DNA of 32,443 nt from Candidatus Bathyarchaeota archaeon (lineage in GTDB: Archaea; Thermoproteota; Bathyarchaeia; Bathyarchaeales; Bathycorpusculaceae). The stretch covers positions 1 through 32,443 of the forward strand of contig JAOUPS010000012.1 in NCBI GenBank assembly GCA_029879735.1, read 5' to 3'. Made by a program: the position numbers and the translations under genes. Shown here one piece after another: positions 8,429 to 16,824 of this stretch (positions are counted from its first letter, which is position 1; each line of letters begins with the position of its first letter). A model generated the notes under the pieces. It was given only the letters and a program-made list of their open reading frames with translations. It was not told where the DNA came from and made no database searches.

Positions 8429-9148
8429 TTAATGAATTCCTATTTGATTTTTCTTTGAACTTAATCTTTCATCATCTTTTATATCTCTCACAATTTTAGC
8501 TGGGACTCCCATTACGACCTTGAAATCTGGAACATCTTTCGTCACAACTGCCCCAGCTGCTACAATTGCTTGTTCCCCTATTGTAACGCCTGGTAACAGA
8601 AGAGCATGTGCTCCGATTATTGCCCCATACTTCACATGTGGGCCCTTCTCCGTGCCTTTTATGTCTCTAAAGTAGCCAACCCTATACCCATTTGCCGTTC
8701 CTGCGAGGGGACCAATAAATACATAGTCCTCGATAATCATCTTAGCTGTCAGGTGAACCTGACTATGAACGGTAGTATAATTGCCTATTTTTGTGTAACC
8801 TTCGCACATGCAGAGGCTACCAATGCTAGAATGGTGCCCAATTTCTGTGAACTCTCTCAAAACCACGTTTTGATTAATCATCGAATGCTCACCAATTAAA
8901 CTTCCAGCATAAACAACCGAGTTTGGTCTAATTAACACGTTTTTTCCGATTTTTGTAACTAAAGGCTTATTTTTATATTCAGGTCGTAAATGTGTGAGAT
9001 TATTATATCCAAGAACAACGTTATGTTCTATGATAGCATCATCAGAAATTTCAACATCATCGTGAATGACCACGTTTTTTTCTGTTTTAACGTTTTTACC
9101 AATTTTTACGTTCTTACCTGTTATAGGTACATTTTCTTCTTTAGGCAT
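8429..9148 (-). CDS. Long hexapeptide-repeat (LbH) acyltransferase
   Basis: The 239-residue protein is a left-handed beta-helix acyltransferase, longer than the 188-residue one at 4.8 kb. Hexapeptide turns begin at once ([20 protein letters not shown]) and continue through [29 protein letters not shown] and IGHHSSIGS. The C-terminal signature [20 protein letters not shown] is followed by [13 protein letters not shown]-like residues and [12 protein letters not shown], as in sugar O-/N-acetyltransferases. ATG 9148 has GAGGGAAGAG at proper distance and a good TATA box at 9199-9209, so it has its own promoter. It probably acylates a nucleotide sugar. Confidence 0.85.
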   Translation of the reverse strand: MPKEENVPITGKNVKIGKNVKTEKNVVIHDDVEISDDAIIEHNVVLGYNNLTHLRPEYKNKPLVTKIGKNVLIRPNSVVYAGSLIGEHSMINQNVVLREFTEIGHHSSIGSLCMCEGYTKIGNYTTVHSQVHLTAKMIIEDYVFIGPLAGTANGYRVGYFRDIKGTEKGPHVKYGAIIGAHALLLPGVTIGEQAIVAAGAVVTKDVPDFKVVMGVPAKIVRDIKDDERLSSKKNQIGIH

Positions 9149-9198
9149 AGCACTCTTCCCTCATATAGTTTCACAGCAATAGTACTTTACATTTATGA

Positions 9199-9209
9199 TT
9201 TATTTAAAG
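9199..9209 (-). promoter_or_regulatory. TATA box for the LbH acyltransferase
   Basis: CTTTAAATAAA on the minus strand fits the archaeal TATA consensus. A start about 25 bases downstream leaves a leader of about 30 nt that contains GAGGGAAGAG before ATG 9148. Confidence 0.55.
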
Positions 9210-9310
9210 TATCTGAAGCATGTTAGCTTGTTTACGATTGCTATAAATCAAAAAACTGTTTGCGCATTGACAAGGGCATAAAGAATTTTACTTGCGATTA
9301 GACCGTGGTT

Positions 9311-9508
9311 TTAGTAGTAGTTTGGGTGGGTTGAAATGTGGTTTGTCACTTCTCTTAAGCCATCTTCTAAACTGACTTTCGGCTCAAACTTAAGCAACTG
9401 TGTTATCTTCAATATTTTCGCTTGCCGTCTGCTAACAATAATCTTCAACTCCTTTTCGTATGCACGCACGAAAGCTGATGTATACTTCTTATATGTGTAA
9501 CACTTCAT
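9311..9508 (-). pseudogene. C-terminal remnant of an NDP-sugar epimerase
   Basis: The 65-codon frame ends with SRRQAKILKITQLLKFEPKV followed by SLEDGLREVTNH. That is the C-terminal signature of extended SDR nucleotide-sugar epimerases (compare KLINYKPKVDFEEGLKHTIDW in the intact epimerase of this window at 10.9 kb). The Rossmann domain and the YxxxK site are absent upstream. It is therefore a stub left after deletion or recombination, lying between two divergently arranged glycan modules. The first 25 residues do not match the family. Confidence 0.6.
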
Positions 9509-9545
9509 TTGTTTCGTTATGGAAAGAAAAAGAGGGGTGATGCCG

Positions 9546-9926
9546 ATGGAATTAAAAATCGGAGATCAATTCTTTAGCTATAAGCACGTAACGGAGCAAG
9601 ACGTTGAATTGTTCGCAGACATATCGGGTGACCACAATCCTTTACATATGGATGCAGAGTTTGCTTCTACAACTATGTTTAAGCAAAGAATTGTGCACGG
9701 TATGTTGACAGCCAGCTTGATATCTACAGCATTGGCATCTATGCCTGGCACAATCATACTGACAAATATCTACTTGTCGTTTGAGAAACCAGTGTATATT
9801 GGTGACAACCTAATAGCAAAAGTGACCATTAGGAAAATTGAGAACAGCAAACTATACTTAGATGCTGAAGTTACAAAAGGCACCGACAGGGTTTTGTCTG
9901 GCAATGTTAAAATATTAAAGAGGTGA
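9546..9926 (+). CDS. MaoC-like (R)-specific enoyl-CoA hydratase
   Basis: The 126-residue hot-dog protein carries the MaoC hydratase-2 motif ADISGDHNPLHMDAEFA, with the catalytic Asp/His pair in GDHNP, followed by IVHGMLTASLIS. This small family adds water to trans-2-enoyl-CoA to give (R)-3-hydroxyacyl-CoA. ATG 9546 is chosen because GAGGGGTGA ends five bases upstream; in-frame ATGs at 9519 and 9540 are alternatives. It opens a plus-strand run of hydratase, N-acyltransferase, epimerase and aminotransferase. Supplying a 3-hydroxyacyl-CoA donor for sugar N-acylation is a plausible role, as in anthrose-type pathways. This is inference; a fatty-acid or PHA role has no local support. Confidence 0.85.
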   Translation: MELKIGDQFFSYKHVTEQDVELFADISGDHNPLHMDAEFASTTMFKQRIVHGMLTASLISTALASMPGTIILTNIYLSFEKPVYIGDNLIAKVTIRKIENSKLYLDAEVTKGTDRVLSGNVKILKR

Positions 9927-9930
9927 CCGA

Positions 9931-10842
9931 ATGAACATTCCAGACATCTACTTGCCTTATAGGTTTTATGGGTTCGATCCAGCAGTGTTAAAGAACAAAC
10001 TACTCTTAGACCTGTCATGTTGCAACCTTGTGGAAACCGACAAGGTGATGGCTGCGTGGAGAGATCTACCTTGGGACTCGAAGCACTTTGACTATAAAAT
10101 GCTAGAACTCAAGTATTTCATTACTGAAGAGGATGCAAGTTTCAAAGACAGATGTACAGTCATGAGAGAACTCCACAAAGACTGGCAAGGATATGACCAT
10201 GTGACAGCAAGAATAAATGCATTCGACATTTTGTCAGCACAAGTAGCAGAGAACCTTGGCTTTTCGCTCATGGACACAAATGTGAAGTATGGAATTGATT
10301 TGAGGAAGGCGTCATTGCAAAAGTTTGAGGGATCAAAGTTTACAAAAGAAGGCGCAGTGTACGAAGTGATACGGTGCCCATGCCACCTTCCCGAACTCAT
10401 TCATATTGCAGAAACTTCTTGGTCGCAAACTAAAGTAACCATTGACAGGTTTCATGCGGACAGAAACTTTTCACAGAAGCTTGCTGATAGTGTTTACACC
10501 GAATGGTTGCAAAATAGTTTGACGGGCGAGTTGGCAGATTATGTTATCCTGCCAAGGGTTAAAGGTAAGGCTGCTGGCTTCTTGACTTTGAAGCAGCACG
10601 CAGACAGTGTCGAAGATACTAACATTGGCTTGCTTGTCTTGGCAGCTGTTGATCCGTCGATGCGTGGCAAAAAAATCTACACTAACATGATTTCGCTTGG
10701 GTTGAGAGTTTTGAAGAGGGAAGCTGAAATTGCCGAAACAGGTACTCAAAGCACAAACTATCCTGTGCAAAAAGCTTGGGTTCGGTTGGGTCTCAAGCTA
10801 GTGTCAACAACATACGTATTTCATAAGAGGTTAACTAGGTGA
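9931..10842 (+). CDS. WecD/FdtC-like GNAT N-acyltransferase
   Basis: The 303-residue protein resembles dTDP-fucosamine acetyltransferase WecD. Near residues 42-55 the segment AWRDLPWDSKHFDYKM matches the 'W-D-S-x-x-F' opening of that group. The GNAT acyl-CoA domain is C-terminal: LLVLAAVDPSMRGKKIYTNM (motif A, about 227-252) and TQSTNYPVQKAWVRLGLKLV followed by STTYVFHK (about 270-299), the usual WecD ending. It starts four bases after the MaoC gene, so they are surely co-transcribed. It would N-acylate an amino sugar made by the DegT aminotransferase downstream. The acyl group may be other than acetyl, given the MaoC partner. Confidence 0.75.
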   Translation: MNIPDIYLPYRFYGFDPAVLKNKLLLDLSCCNLVETDKVMAAWRDLPWDSKHFDYKMLELKYFITEEDASFKDRCTVMRELHKDWQGYDHVTARINAFDILSAQVAENLGFSLMDTNVKYGIDLRKASLQKFEGSKFTKEGAVYEVIRCPCHLPELIHIAETSWSQTKVTIDRFHADRNFSQKLADSVYTEWLQNSLTGELADYVILPRVKGKAAGFLTLKQHADSVEDTNIGLLVLAAVDPSMRGKKIYTNMISLGLRVLKREAEIAETGTQSTNYPVQKAWVRLGLKLVSTTYVFHKRLTR

Positions 10843-10846
10843 AACG

Positions 10847-10972
10847 ATGAAAATAGCAATTGCAGTAGGAGGAGCTGTGATCTCAGGAAGTGTTCCTCCA
10901 TGTCATATTTATACAAGACTCGGCGAACTTGAGTCAATAAGGAGGAAAAGACGTGAAGATAGACGGGAGTAG
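10847..10972 (+). CDS. Possible 41-residue ORF between GNAT and epimerase
   Basis: ATG 10847 opens a 41-codon frame that ends 20 bases inside the epimerase gene. It begins MKIAIAVGGAVISG, faintly like the start of an amino-acid-kinase fold, then becomes Arg-rich. No domain is completed. It may be a leader peptide, a truncated gene or chance; the DNA it covers also supplies the GGAGG for the next gene. Confidence 0.25.
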   Translation: MKIAIAVGGAVISGSVPPCHIYTRLGELESIRRKRREDRRE

Positions 10973-11966
10973 AATACTGGTGACAGGTGGTGCGGGCTTC
11001 ATTGGAAGCCACCTGGTTGATAGATTAATTGATGAAAGACCAGAAATTTTAGTCATTGTAGACAATTTTTACTTAGGCGAAGATAAAATAAGAAATTTAT
11101 CGCCAGCAAAACTTAGGTTTCCTTCCTTAAAAGTCTATCATAAAGATGCAACAAAAATTCGATTAATGAAACGAATTTTAAAGAAAGAAAGCATAGACGT
11201 AGTATTCAATCTTGCAGCAATATGCCTGCCTGCATCCCTTATCAAACCAAAGTGGGTTCATGACACTAATGTTGCAATTGCATCGACCTTTTGTGAGTTA
11301 TTAAGGGAAGATCACTTTGGGACGCTAATACATTTTTCGTCTTCTGAAGCATATGGGAGTGCCGAACAGATTCCTATGCCCGAAGACCATCCTTTGAAGC
11401 CTAGTACACCTTATGGTGCCAGTAAAATAGCGTCCGATCACCTTATACTTTCATATTGTACGACTTTTGGCATTGATGCTTCGATTGTAAGACCCTTTAA
11501 CATTTATGGTCCAAGACAAAATGAAGGAACATACGCCGCTGTTATTCCGCAGACAATAACAAGAATACTCCAAGGAGAACCTCCTGTCATATACGGTGAC
11601 GGATTACAGACAAGAGATTACACCTACGTAACCGATTTAGCAGAAGCGACAATCAAAATTTACAAAGTAAAAGCAACAAGAGGAAGGGTTTTAAACATTG
11701 CAAGTAATAGTGAAATGACAATCAAAGAGCTTATCTCAAAAATTGCTAAACTAATGAATTTTAGAAAGCCAGTGCTCTATGAAAAACCTAGACCTGGAGA
11801 TGTTCGTAGATTTTTTGGAAGTAATTCTCTAGCTAAGAAACTTATAAATTATAAACCAAAAGTTGATTTTGAAGAGGGATTAAAACATACTATAGATTGG
11901 TACCGCAATTTATTGTGCTCAACTACAAGTTCATGTCGTTTATCTGGAAAGAAGATATCTCAGTGA
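10953..11966 (+). CDS. NAD-dependent nucleotide-sugar epimerase/dehydratase
   Basis: The 337-residue extended short-chain dehydrogenase has VTGGAGFIGSH at residues 10-20 (NAD-binding GxxGxxG), HFSSSEAYG near 126 and the catalytic pair Tyr154/Lys158 in PYGASK. It then has RPFNIYGPRQNEGTYAAVIP and GDGLQTRDYTYVTDLA, and the C-terminal YKPKVDFEEGL signature. The start is GTG 10953 with GGAGG at 10941-10945. The active site is of UDP-glucose 4-epimerase type, but 4,6-dehydratases share the pattern. Since DegT/WecD pathways need a 4-keto sugar, a dehydratase role is attractive, though the Thr-Asp-Glu triad of RmlB is not evident. It lies in the MaoC-GNAT-DegT unit. Confidence 0.85.
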   Translation: MKIDGSRILVTGGAGFIGSHLVDRLIDERPEILVIVDNFYLGEDKIRNLSPAKLRFPSLKVYHKDATKIRLMKRILKKESIDVVFNLAAICLPASLIKPKWVHDTNVAIASTFCELLREDHFGTLIHFSSSEAYGSAEQIPMPEDHPLKPSTPYGASKIASDHLILSYCTTFGIDASIVRPFNIYGPRQNEGTYAAVIPQTITRILQGEPPVIYGDGLQTRDYTYVTDLAEATIKIYKVKATRGRVLNIASNSEMTIKELISKIAKLMNFRKPVLYEKPRPGDVRRFFGSNSLAKKLINYKPKVDFEEGLKHTIDWYRNLLCSTTSSCRLSGKKISQ

Positions 11967-12005
11967 TTATTGGAGCACGCCAAGTATATTTAAGAGGGGT
12001 CAAGA

Positions 12006-13118
12006 ATGAGTGTGAAGAAAATCAAGTTAATAGAACCCCTGGTTGGAAAAGAAGAACTTGAATGCATCAGCGAGGTTTTGAGTTCAGGTTGGCTAACTGA
12101 AGGCCAAAAAACAAAAGAGTTCGAAGAAAGAGTCAAAAACTTTGTTGACGCGAAATACGCTGTTGCAACCACTTCCTGCACCACAGCTTTCGAATTAGCC
12201 TTAAGAGCCTTAGACGTAGGACCCAGAGACGAGGTGATCGTCCCTGACTTCACACATCCCTCCACTGGAAACATTGTTAAGTGGGTTGGTGCAAAGCCCA
12301 TTCTAGTTGACGTAGACCTGTTTTCATACAATGTCGACCCAAAGGAAGTAGAGAAGGCAATCACCAAAAACACCAGATGCATAATGCCAGTTTCATGGGG
12401 CGGAAACCCCTTGAACATGCAACCATTAAACGAGATGAAAGAAAAACACAACCTGTCCATCATAGAGGACGCCGCCTGTAGCCTAGGCGCACAATATAAC
12501 GGAAAAAAGACAGGAACAATGGCAGACATCACCTGCTTCAGCTTCCACCCAAGAAAAATAATAACCACAGGAGAAGGAGGAATGGCCGTCACGGACAACC
12601 CAGTCTACGCAGAGAAGCTCCAAACTCTGAAAAGATTCGGTATGACATCAATGAACGGAGAAACCAAATTTGCCCAATTTGGAACCAACTACAAACTAAG
12701 TGATATCTTGGGCGCTGTCGGAGTAAAACAAATGGAGAAGATAACCAGGATAATCAATAAAAGAATCGAACTAGCCAACTACTACAACGATTTGCTTGCT
12801 GAAGTAGATTCAATTAGAGCTCCAGAAAAAAGGGAAAATAGCAAACATGTCTACCAAACCTACGCAGCCTACATTGAAAAAGAAGGAACAAGAGACAAGC
12901 TCATCGCCGATCTTCGAAAGGAAAACATCGAAACACAAATAGGGACGTATGCCTTGCACCTGCAACCTAGTTATGAAAGAGTGAAGAAAATCGGGAAACT
13001 GGAGAGAGCAGAAAAATTATACAGAAATTTATTGGCCTTACCCATGTGCCATTTGATGACGAAGAAAGACCAAGAATACGTGGTTTCTGAAATCAAAAAT
13101 CTCATAGAAAAATACTAA
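12006..13118 (+). CDS. DegT/DnrJ/EryC1/StrS sugar aminotransferase
   Basis: The 370-residue PLP enzyme opens with IEPLVGKEELECISEVL and GWLTEG, the usual DegT start. Substrate and cofactor residues follow in VATTSCTTAFELALRAL, EVIVPDFTHPSTGNIVKWVG and IIEDAACSLGAQYNGKKTG. The PLP Lys is Lys184 in CFSFHPRKIITTGEGG. It transfers an amino group from Glu to a keto-sugar nucleotide. A good GAGGGGT precedes ATG 12006. It is the last gene of the plus-strand run; with the WecD-like GNAT it defines synthesis of an N-acylated amino sugar. Its third positions look more GC-rich than those of the genes to its left, hinting at a different origin. Confidence 0.9.
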   Translation: MSVKKIKLIEPLVGKEELECISEVLSSGWLTEGQKTKEFEERVKNFVDAKYAVATTSCTTAFELALRALDVGPRDEVIVPDFTHPSTGNIVKWVGAKPILVDVDLFSYNVDPKEVEKAITKNTRCIMPVSWGGNPLNMQPLNEMKEKHNLSIIEDAACSLGAQYNGKKTGTMADITCFSFHPRKIITTGEGGMAVTDNPVYAEKLQTLKRFGMTSMNGETKFAQFGTNYKLSDILGAVGVKQMEKITRIINKRIELANYYNDLLAEVDSIRAPEKRENSKHVYQTYAAYIEKEGTRDKLIADLRKENIETQIGTYALHLQPSYERVKKIGKLERAEKLYRNLLALPMCHLMTKKDQEYVVSEIKNLIEKY

Positions 13119-13330
13119 CAAGGCAACTTTGGAACAACCGTAGCCTTCGCATCTGACCTAACAGAAGCTTCAACCCATTAACGAGAGCACTCATCCTTTC
13201 ATCGACATATACTTCGCCGACACTTCAGAAACTCAGGCTTGACAACCATTGACGAAATCCCGTATGCACATGCAATCTCAATTGTAGCAGTATGACATCT
13301 GAGAGCTCTGAATAAACTAACATTGCATCC

Positions 13331-14215
13331 TTAAGATTCTTTCACCATGTTTGCTATGCCGTTGAGAACGTTCCATTCCGGTTCAAAACGCAACAAAGTT
13401 CTAGCCCTAGAAATGTCATAAACAAATATCGCATAGTCAAAACTTCTAGCGGGTTCAATCTTCATTTTCAAATCGCTTTTCATCGCTTTTATACAATATT
13501 CACAAACGTCTCTTATGCTCGTAGCCCTCGCTGTTCCAATGTTGTAAGCTTGATTCGTGTACACAGTTTCCAAGGCTAATAAATTCGCTTTCACAACATC
13601 CTTCACATAAACAAAATCGTTAGTTTGGTCCCCTCCAAAAACAACGGGCTGCTGGTTATTAGACAGCCTCTTCAGAAACGCTCCTACAGCGCCCCAGTCC
13701 TTACCCTTCCCATAAATGTACCCATACCTAAGAATAACATAGGGCAGCTGACTTCCATAGAACATTATCCAATCCTCAGCCATCTTCTTCGTCAAACCAT
13801 AAAGGCTGCTAGGCTCTCTAGGAGCATCCTCCCTTATCGGCACCGAAGCACCTAGGCTATAAACCGAGCCTGTTGAACTATAGACCAAACGTTGCGCCTT
13901 CCTCTCTAAACACGCCTGAATAACATTCAGCGTACCCTCTACATTCACTCGAACAGCCCTCTGCGGATTATCTTCCGCTGTCTCAAATCTTGCGATCGCC
14001 GCCAAGTGCAAAACTTTATCCCCCATCTCAATAAGGCTCTTGAAATCTTTGTCAAGAATGTCCATCTCATGAACTGTAAAGCGCTCGTTGTCAGAAAACT
14101 GCTTCAGTCTTTCAGTTCTAACGTCAACAGCCTCAACATTGTAGCCTTTCTCTAAAAGTCCCTCGATGGTGTGTGTCCCAATGAAACCGTTCGCCCCTGT
14201 AACGATCATCTTCAA
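13331..14215 (-). CDS. NAD-dependent nucleotide-sugar epimerase/dehydratase
   Basis: An extended SDR of about 294 residues. It starts MIVTGANGFIGTH (GxxGxxG), has VLHLAAIARFETAEDNP, YSSTGSVYSLG, and the YxxxK site in SSLYGLTKKMAED. NDFVYVKDV and the C-terminal LLRFEPEWNVLNGIA complete the pattern. The open frame extends to ATG 14242, but GAGGTGG lies inside that extension, seven bases before TTG 14215, so I place the start there (ATG 14209 is next). The early TAIARF segment and shorter C-terminus set it apart from the two other epimerases here. Substrate is unknown. It is transcribed away from the divergent neighbour and converges on the aminotransferase. Confidence 0.8.
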   Translation of the reverse strand: MKMIVTGANGFIGTHTIEGLLEKGYNVEAVDVRTERLKQFSDNERFTVHEMDILDKDFKSLIEMGDKVLHLAAIARFETAEDNPQRAVRVNVEGTLNVIQACLERKAQRLVYSSTGSVYSLGASVPIREDAPREPSSLYGLTKKMAEDWIMFYGSQLPYVILRYGYIYGKGKDWGAVGAFLKRLSNNQQPVVFGGDQTNDFVYVKDVVKANLLALETVYTNQAYNIGTARATSIRDVCEYCIKAMKSDLKMKIEPARSFDYAIFVYDISRARTLLRFEPEWNVLNGIANMVKES

Positions 14216-14377
14216 CTCGGAACCACCTCGATTACGCAACATCCTTTTAAAACATCTAGCATATATTTAACAACTTCCACTACAACCGAGGGACAAGCCA
14301 AGACACATGTGCATGAGAATCCCCTGATTTTGTTTGATTTTACCATACCTGATAATCATTTGAGCTCGGATTTGTAG

Positions 14378-15553
14378 TCAAACGTTAAAATGAACCGCGC
14401 CACCTGCCTTCACGACAAGTTTTCCTGAATAAAACCTTCCTTTTAGTTCTCTTGCAATTTTTTGCGATGCTTTTCCATCTCCGTAAGGATTTGGCAACGA
14501 TCTCAACTTCATCTTGATGCCCTTATTATCCAAGACCTTTCTGGTTTCTCTTAGTATCCGCTCGCTTTCAGCCCCCACAAGCTTGTTAGCTCCTAACTTA
14601 ACAGTTTCCACCCACTCAGTATTATACCGTAAAGTAATGCATGGAACGTGAAGCAAGAACGCTTCTTTTTGCATCCCACCGGAATCGGTGAAGACAACAG
14701 CCGAATTTTTCATGAGACAAAGCATATCAAAGTAACCTAGAGGCTCCGTTAAAATCACGTTAGTAGCTCGTTTCAACGCTTTTTCAAGCTTCGTGTTTCT
14801 CAGTCTTTTCTTGGTTCTAGGGTGAACTGGGAAAACCGTCTTGACCTCCTTCAAGTTGACGATCGAAGAGACAATCTTTGTTAGTCTCTCCGTCTCGTCT
14901 ACATTCTCGGGTCTGTGTACCGTCAGAATCGCGTAGATTTCTCCAGTTAAGCCTAATTCCCTAACGATTTCTGACTTCTCTATGTCTACTTCATGTTGCA
15001 AAAGAGCATCGTACATAGTGTCGCCTGACAAAAAAATGTTATTCTCTCCCATTCCCTCCTTCCTCAGATTTTTGAAAGCCTCTAACGTCGGGGCGCAGAG
15101 CATCTGTGAACAATGATCTGTTAGCACACGGTTAACTTCTTCAGGCATACTCATGTCATAAGATCGTAAGCCAGCCTCCACGTGACAAACAGAGACATGT
15201 ACTTTTACCGCGGCTAGAGCCCCACCCAGAGTCGTGTTAGCGTCTCCAAAAACCATGACCACATCTGGCTTCAACTCATGGATAATCTTTTCAGTTCGCA
15301 TCATCAACATCGCAGTTTGGGTAGCATGCGAACCACTGCCTATGCCAAGGTTGTGTAGAGGATCTGGTAAGTCAAGCTCATTAAAGAAAACCTTCGACAT
15401 TTCAAAATCGTAGTGCTGACCGCTGTGAATCAATTGCAACGAAACTTCTTCATCTTCACCTAGTAGGCGGAGAACTGGAGCTGATTTTATTATCTGTGGC
15501 CTAACGCCAACAATAACCATGACTTTCATCGCTTTTGCACTTCTAATGCTCAT
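14378..15553 (-). CDS. wecB: UDP-GlcNAc 2-epimerase, non-hydrolysing
   Basis: The 391-residue protein has the complete WecB signature set: VGVRPQIIKSAPVLR, HSGQHYDFEMS, FGDANTTLGGALAA, CHVEAGLRSYDMSMPEEVNR, TVHRPENVD, FPVHPRTKKR and TDSGGMQKEAFLL. The early Gly-x-Arg-Pro and Glu residues of the HVEAGLRS and SGGMQKEA loops are the usual UDP-binding and catalytic positions. It interconverts UDP-GlcNAc and UDP-ManNAc in the cytoplasm. ATG 15553 is taken; Met9 (15529) is also possible because the family usually starts right at the KVMVIVG strand. With the WecC-like protein at 25 kb it would feed UDP-ManNAcA, if that protein is active. Confidence 0.92.
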   Translation of the reverse strand: MSIRSAKAMKVMVIVGVRPQIIKSAPVLRLLGEDEEVSLQLIHSGQHYDFEMSKVFFNELDLPDPLHNLGIGSGSHATQTAMLMMRTEKIIHELKPDVVMVFGDANTTLGGALAAVKVHVSVCHVEAGLRSYDMSMPEEVNRVLTDHCSQMLCAPTLEAFKNLRKEGMGENNIFLSGDTMYDALLQHEVDIEKSEIVRELGLTGEIYAILTVHRPENVDETERLTKIVSSIVNLKEVKTVFPVHPRTKKRLRNTKLEKALKRATNVILTEPLGYFDMLCLMKNSAVVFTDSGGMQKEAFLLHVPCITLRYNTEWVETVKLGANKLVGAESERILRETRKVLDNKGIKMKLRSLPNPYGDGKASQKIARELKGRFYSGKLVVKAGGAVHFNV

Positions 15554-15666
15554 GATCTCTCATCTTCCTCATTTGCATCCTCGTGAAGTGCACAAGCAAT
15601 TAATCACGTTTTTCATCAATGCGCAGTCACCAATCATTACAAATTTCACGATCTCCCGCTTTCCTA

Positions 15667-16620
15667 TCATAGTTGCACTTCACATTGGCTTTTTAGTAGC
15701 ACACTTATCCCTTCTTTCAATTTAATTTTCGGTTTATAACCCAGCATTTTTTCAGCTTTGGCTATGTCTGCGTAGCTGTTTCGAATATCACCTTCTCTTG
15801 GCGCTCTGTGTACGGGTTTTAAGTGTGTTTGATCGAAAAATTCCATTAAAAGGTTGGCAAGGTTGTTTATTGTCGTAGACTCACTCGACCCCACATTGAT
15901 CACGTGGCCAGCGCTACGTTGACTGTTTAGAGCAAGCATGTTGGCTTCAACAATGTCTTTAACATGCACGAAGTCCCTTGTTTGTTCTCCATCACCATAG
16001 ATAACCGGCGGTTTTCCCTGTTTTAATCGATCGATGAACTGGATTATGACTCCGCTATACAAGTTTTTTGCCTGTCTAGGTCCATAGACGTTAAAGTACC
16101 TAAGGCATACTGTATTGAGCCCATAGTTTTCGTGAAAAACTTTGCAGTAATGTTCTGCGGCGAGCTTTGAAACAGCATAAGGCGATACGGGATTAGTCGG
16201 GCAACTTTCATCTATCGGTAAGCGGTTCGCTTCGCCGTAAACAGCACATGACGAGATGTATATGAACCGCTTAACATCAGCTTTTGAGCTAGCCTCTAAG
16301 AGGTTCAGTGTTCCTCTCACGTTTACGTCGTTAACAAGCAATGGCTTCTTTATAGACAGTGGCACGCTAACAATAGCGGCCAGATGAAAAACCGCATCAA
16401 CATTCCTCACGGTCTCCTTAATAATGTCCGAATTTCTAACATCTCCCTTAACTAAACAGAACTTCCCGCTCTCTAGGTGGTGTTTTATGTTTTCAAGGTT
16501 ACCGCTAAAGAAGTTATCCAAGACTACTACTTTGTAGCCATCTTTCATCAATCGGTCAACTAGGTGGCTTCCGATGAAGCCTGCCCCACCTGTCACCAGA
16601 ATCCTAGAGTATTCTTTCAC
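15667..16620 (-). CDS. UDP-glucose/GlcNAc 4-epimerase-type SDR
   Basis: The 317-residue extended SDR has ILVTGGAGFIGSHLVDRL at residues 7-24, VFHLAAIVSVPLS, YISSCAVYGEANRLP and the YxxxK site in SPYAVSKLAAEHY. RYFNVYGPRQ, the GDGEQTRDFVHV loop and C-terminal MLGYKPKIKLKEGI follow. This is the GalE/WbpP-like group common in archaeal N-glycan loci. The start is GTG 16620 with GAGGG ten bases upstream. It and aglB are divergently transcribed from a 204-base spacer that should hold both promoters. Its substrate is probably UDP-GlcNAc or UDP-Glc; sequence alone does not decide. Confidence 0.88.
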   Translation of the reverse strand: MKEYSRILVTGGAGFIGSHLVDRLMKDGYKVVVLDNFFSGNLENIKHHLESGKFCLVKGDVRNSDIIKETVRNVDAVFHLAAIVSVPLSIKKPLLVNDVNVRGTLNLLEASSKADVKRFIYISSCAVYGEANRLPIDESCPTNPVSPYAVSKLAAEHYCKVFHENYGLNTVCLRYFNVYGPRQAKNLYSGVIIQFIDRLKQGKPPVIYGDGEQTRDFVHVKDIVEANMLALNSQRSAGHVINVGSSESTTINNLANLLMEFFDQTHLKPVHRAPREGDIRNSYADIAKAEKMLGYKPKIKLKEGISVLLKSQCEVQL

Positions 16621-16824
16621 TTCGTGACCCTCTAATTTCCCATTTTACCCACTTAACTGGATGTCTCTATTAAAACATTCTAGATCTAATCTCATATTCT
16701 ATGCGTTATCGGTATAATTCGAGTCTCCTTGTTAGCCCACATCGAAGTAGGCAAAAGGGAATCGGTAGAAAACCATAAATCAAATAAAAGGGTTCTTTGA
16801 ATTGTTTGACGAGAAGGGCTCTTT

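Noticed and set aside
11990-12598. 202-codon minus-strand open frame
   Set aside because: It is antisense to the DegT aminotransferase, whose catalytic motifs are all intact; Ser/Phe-rich product with no motif.
13119-13330. Possible toxin (PIN-like) remnant
   Set aside because: Short open pieces on both strands but no conserved acidic residues in order; not supportable.
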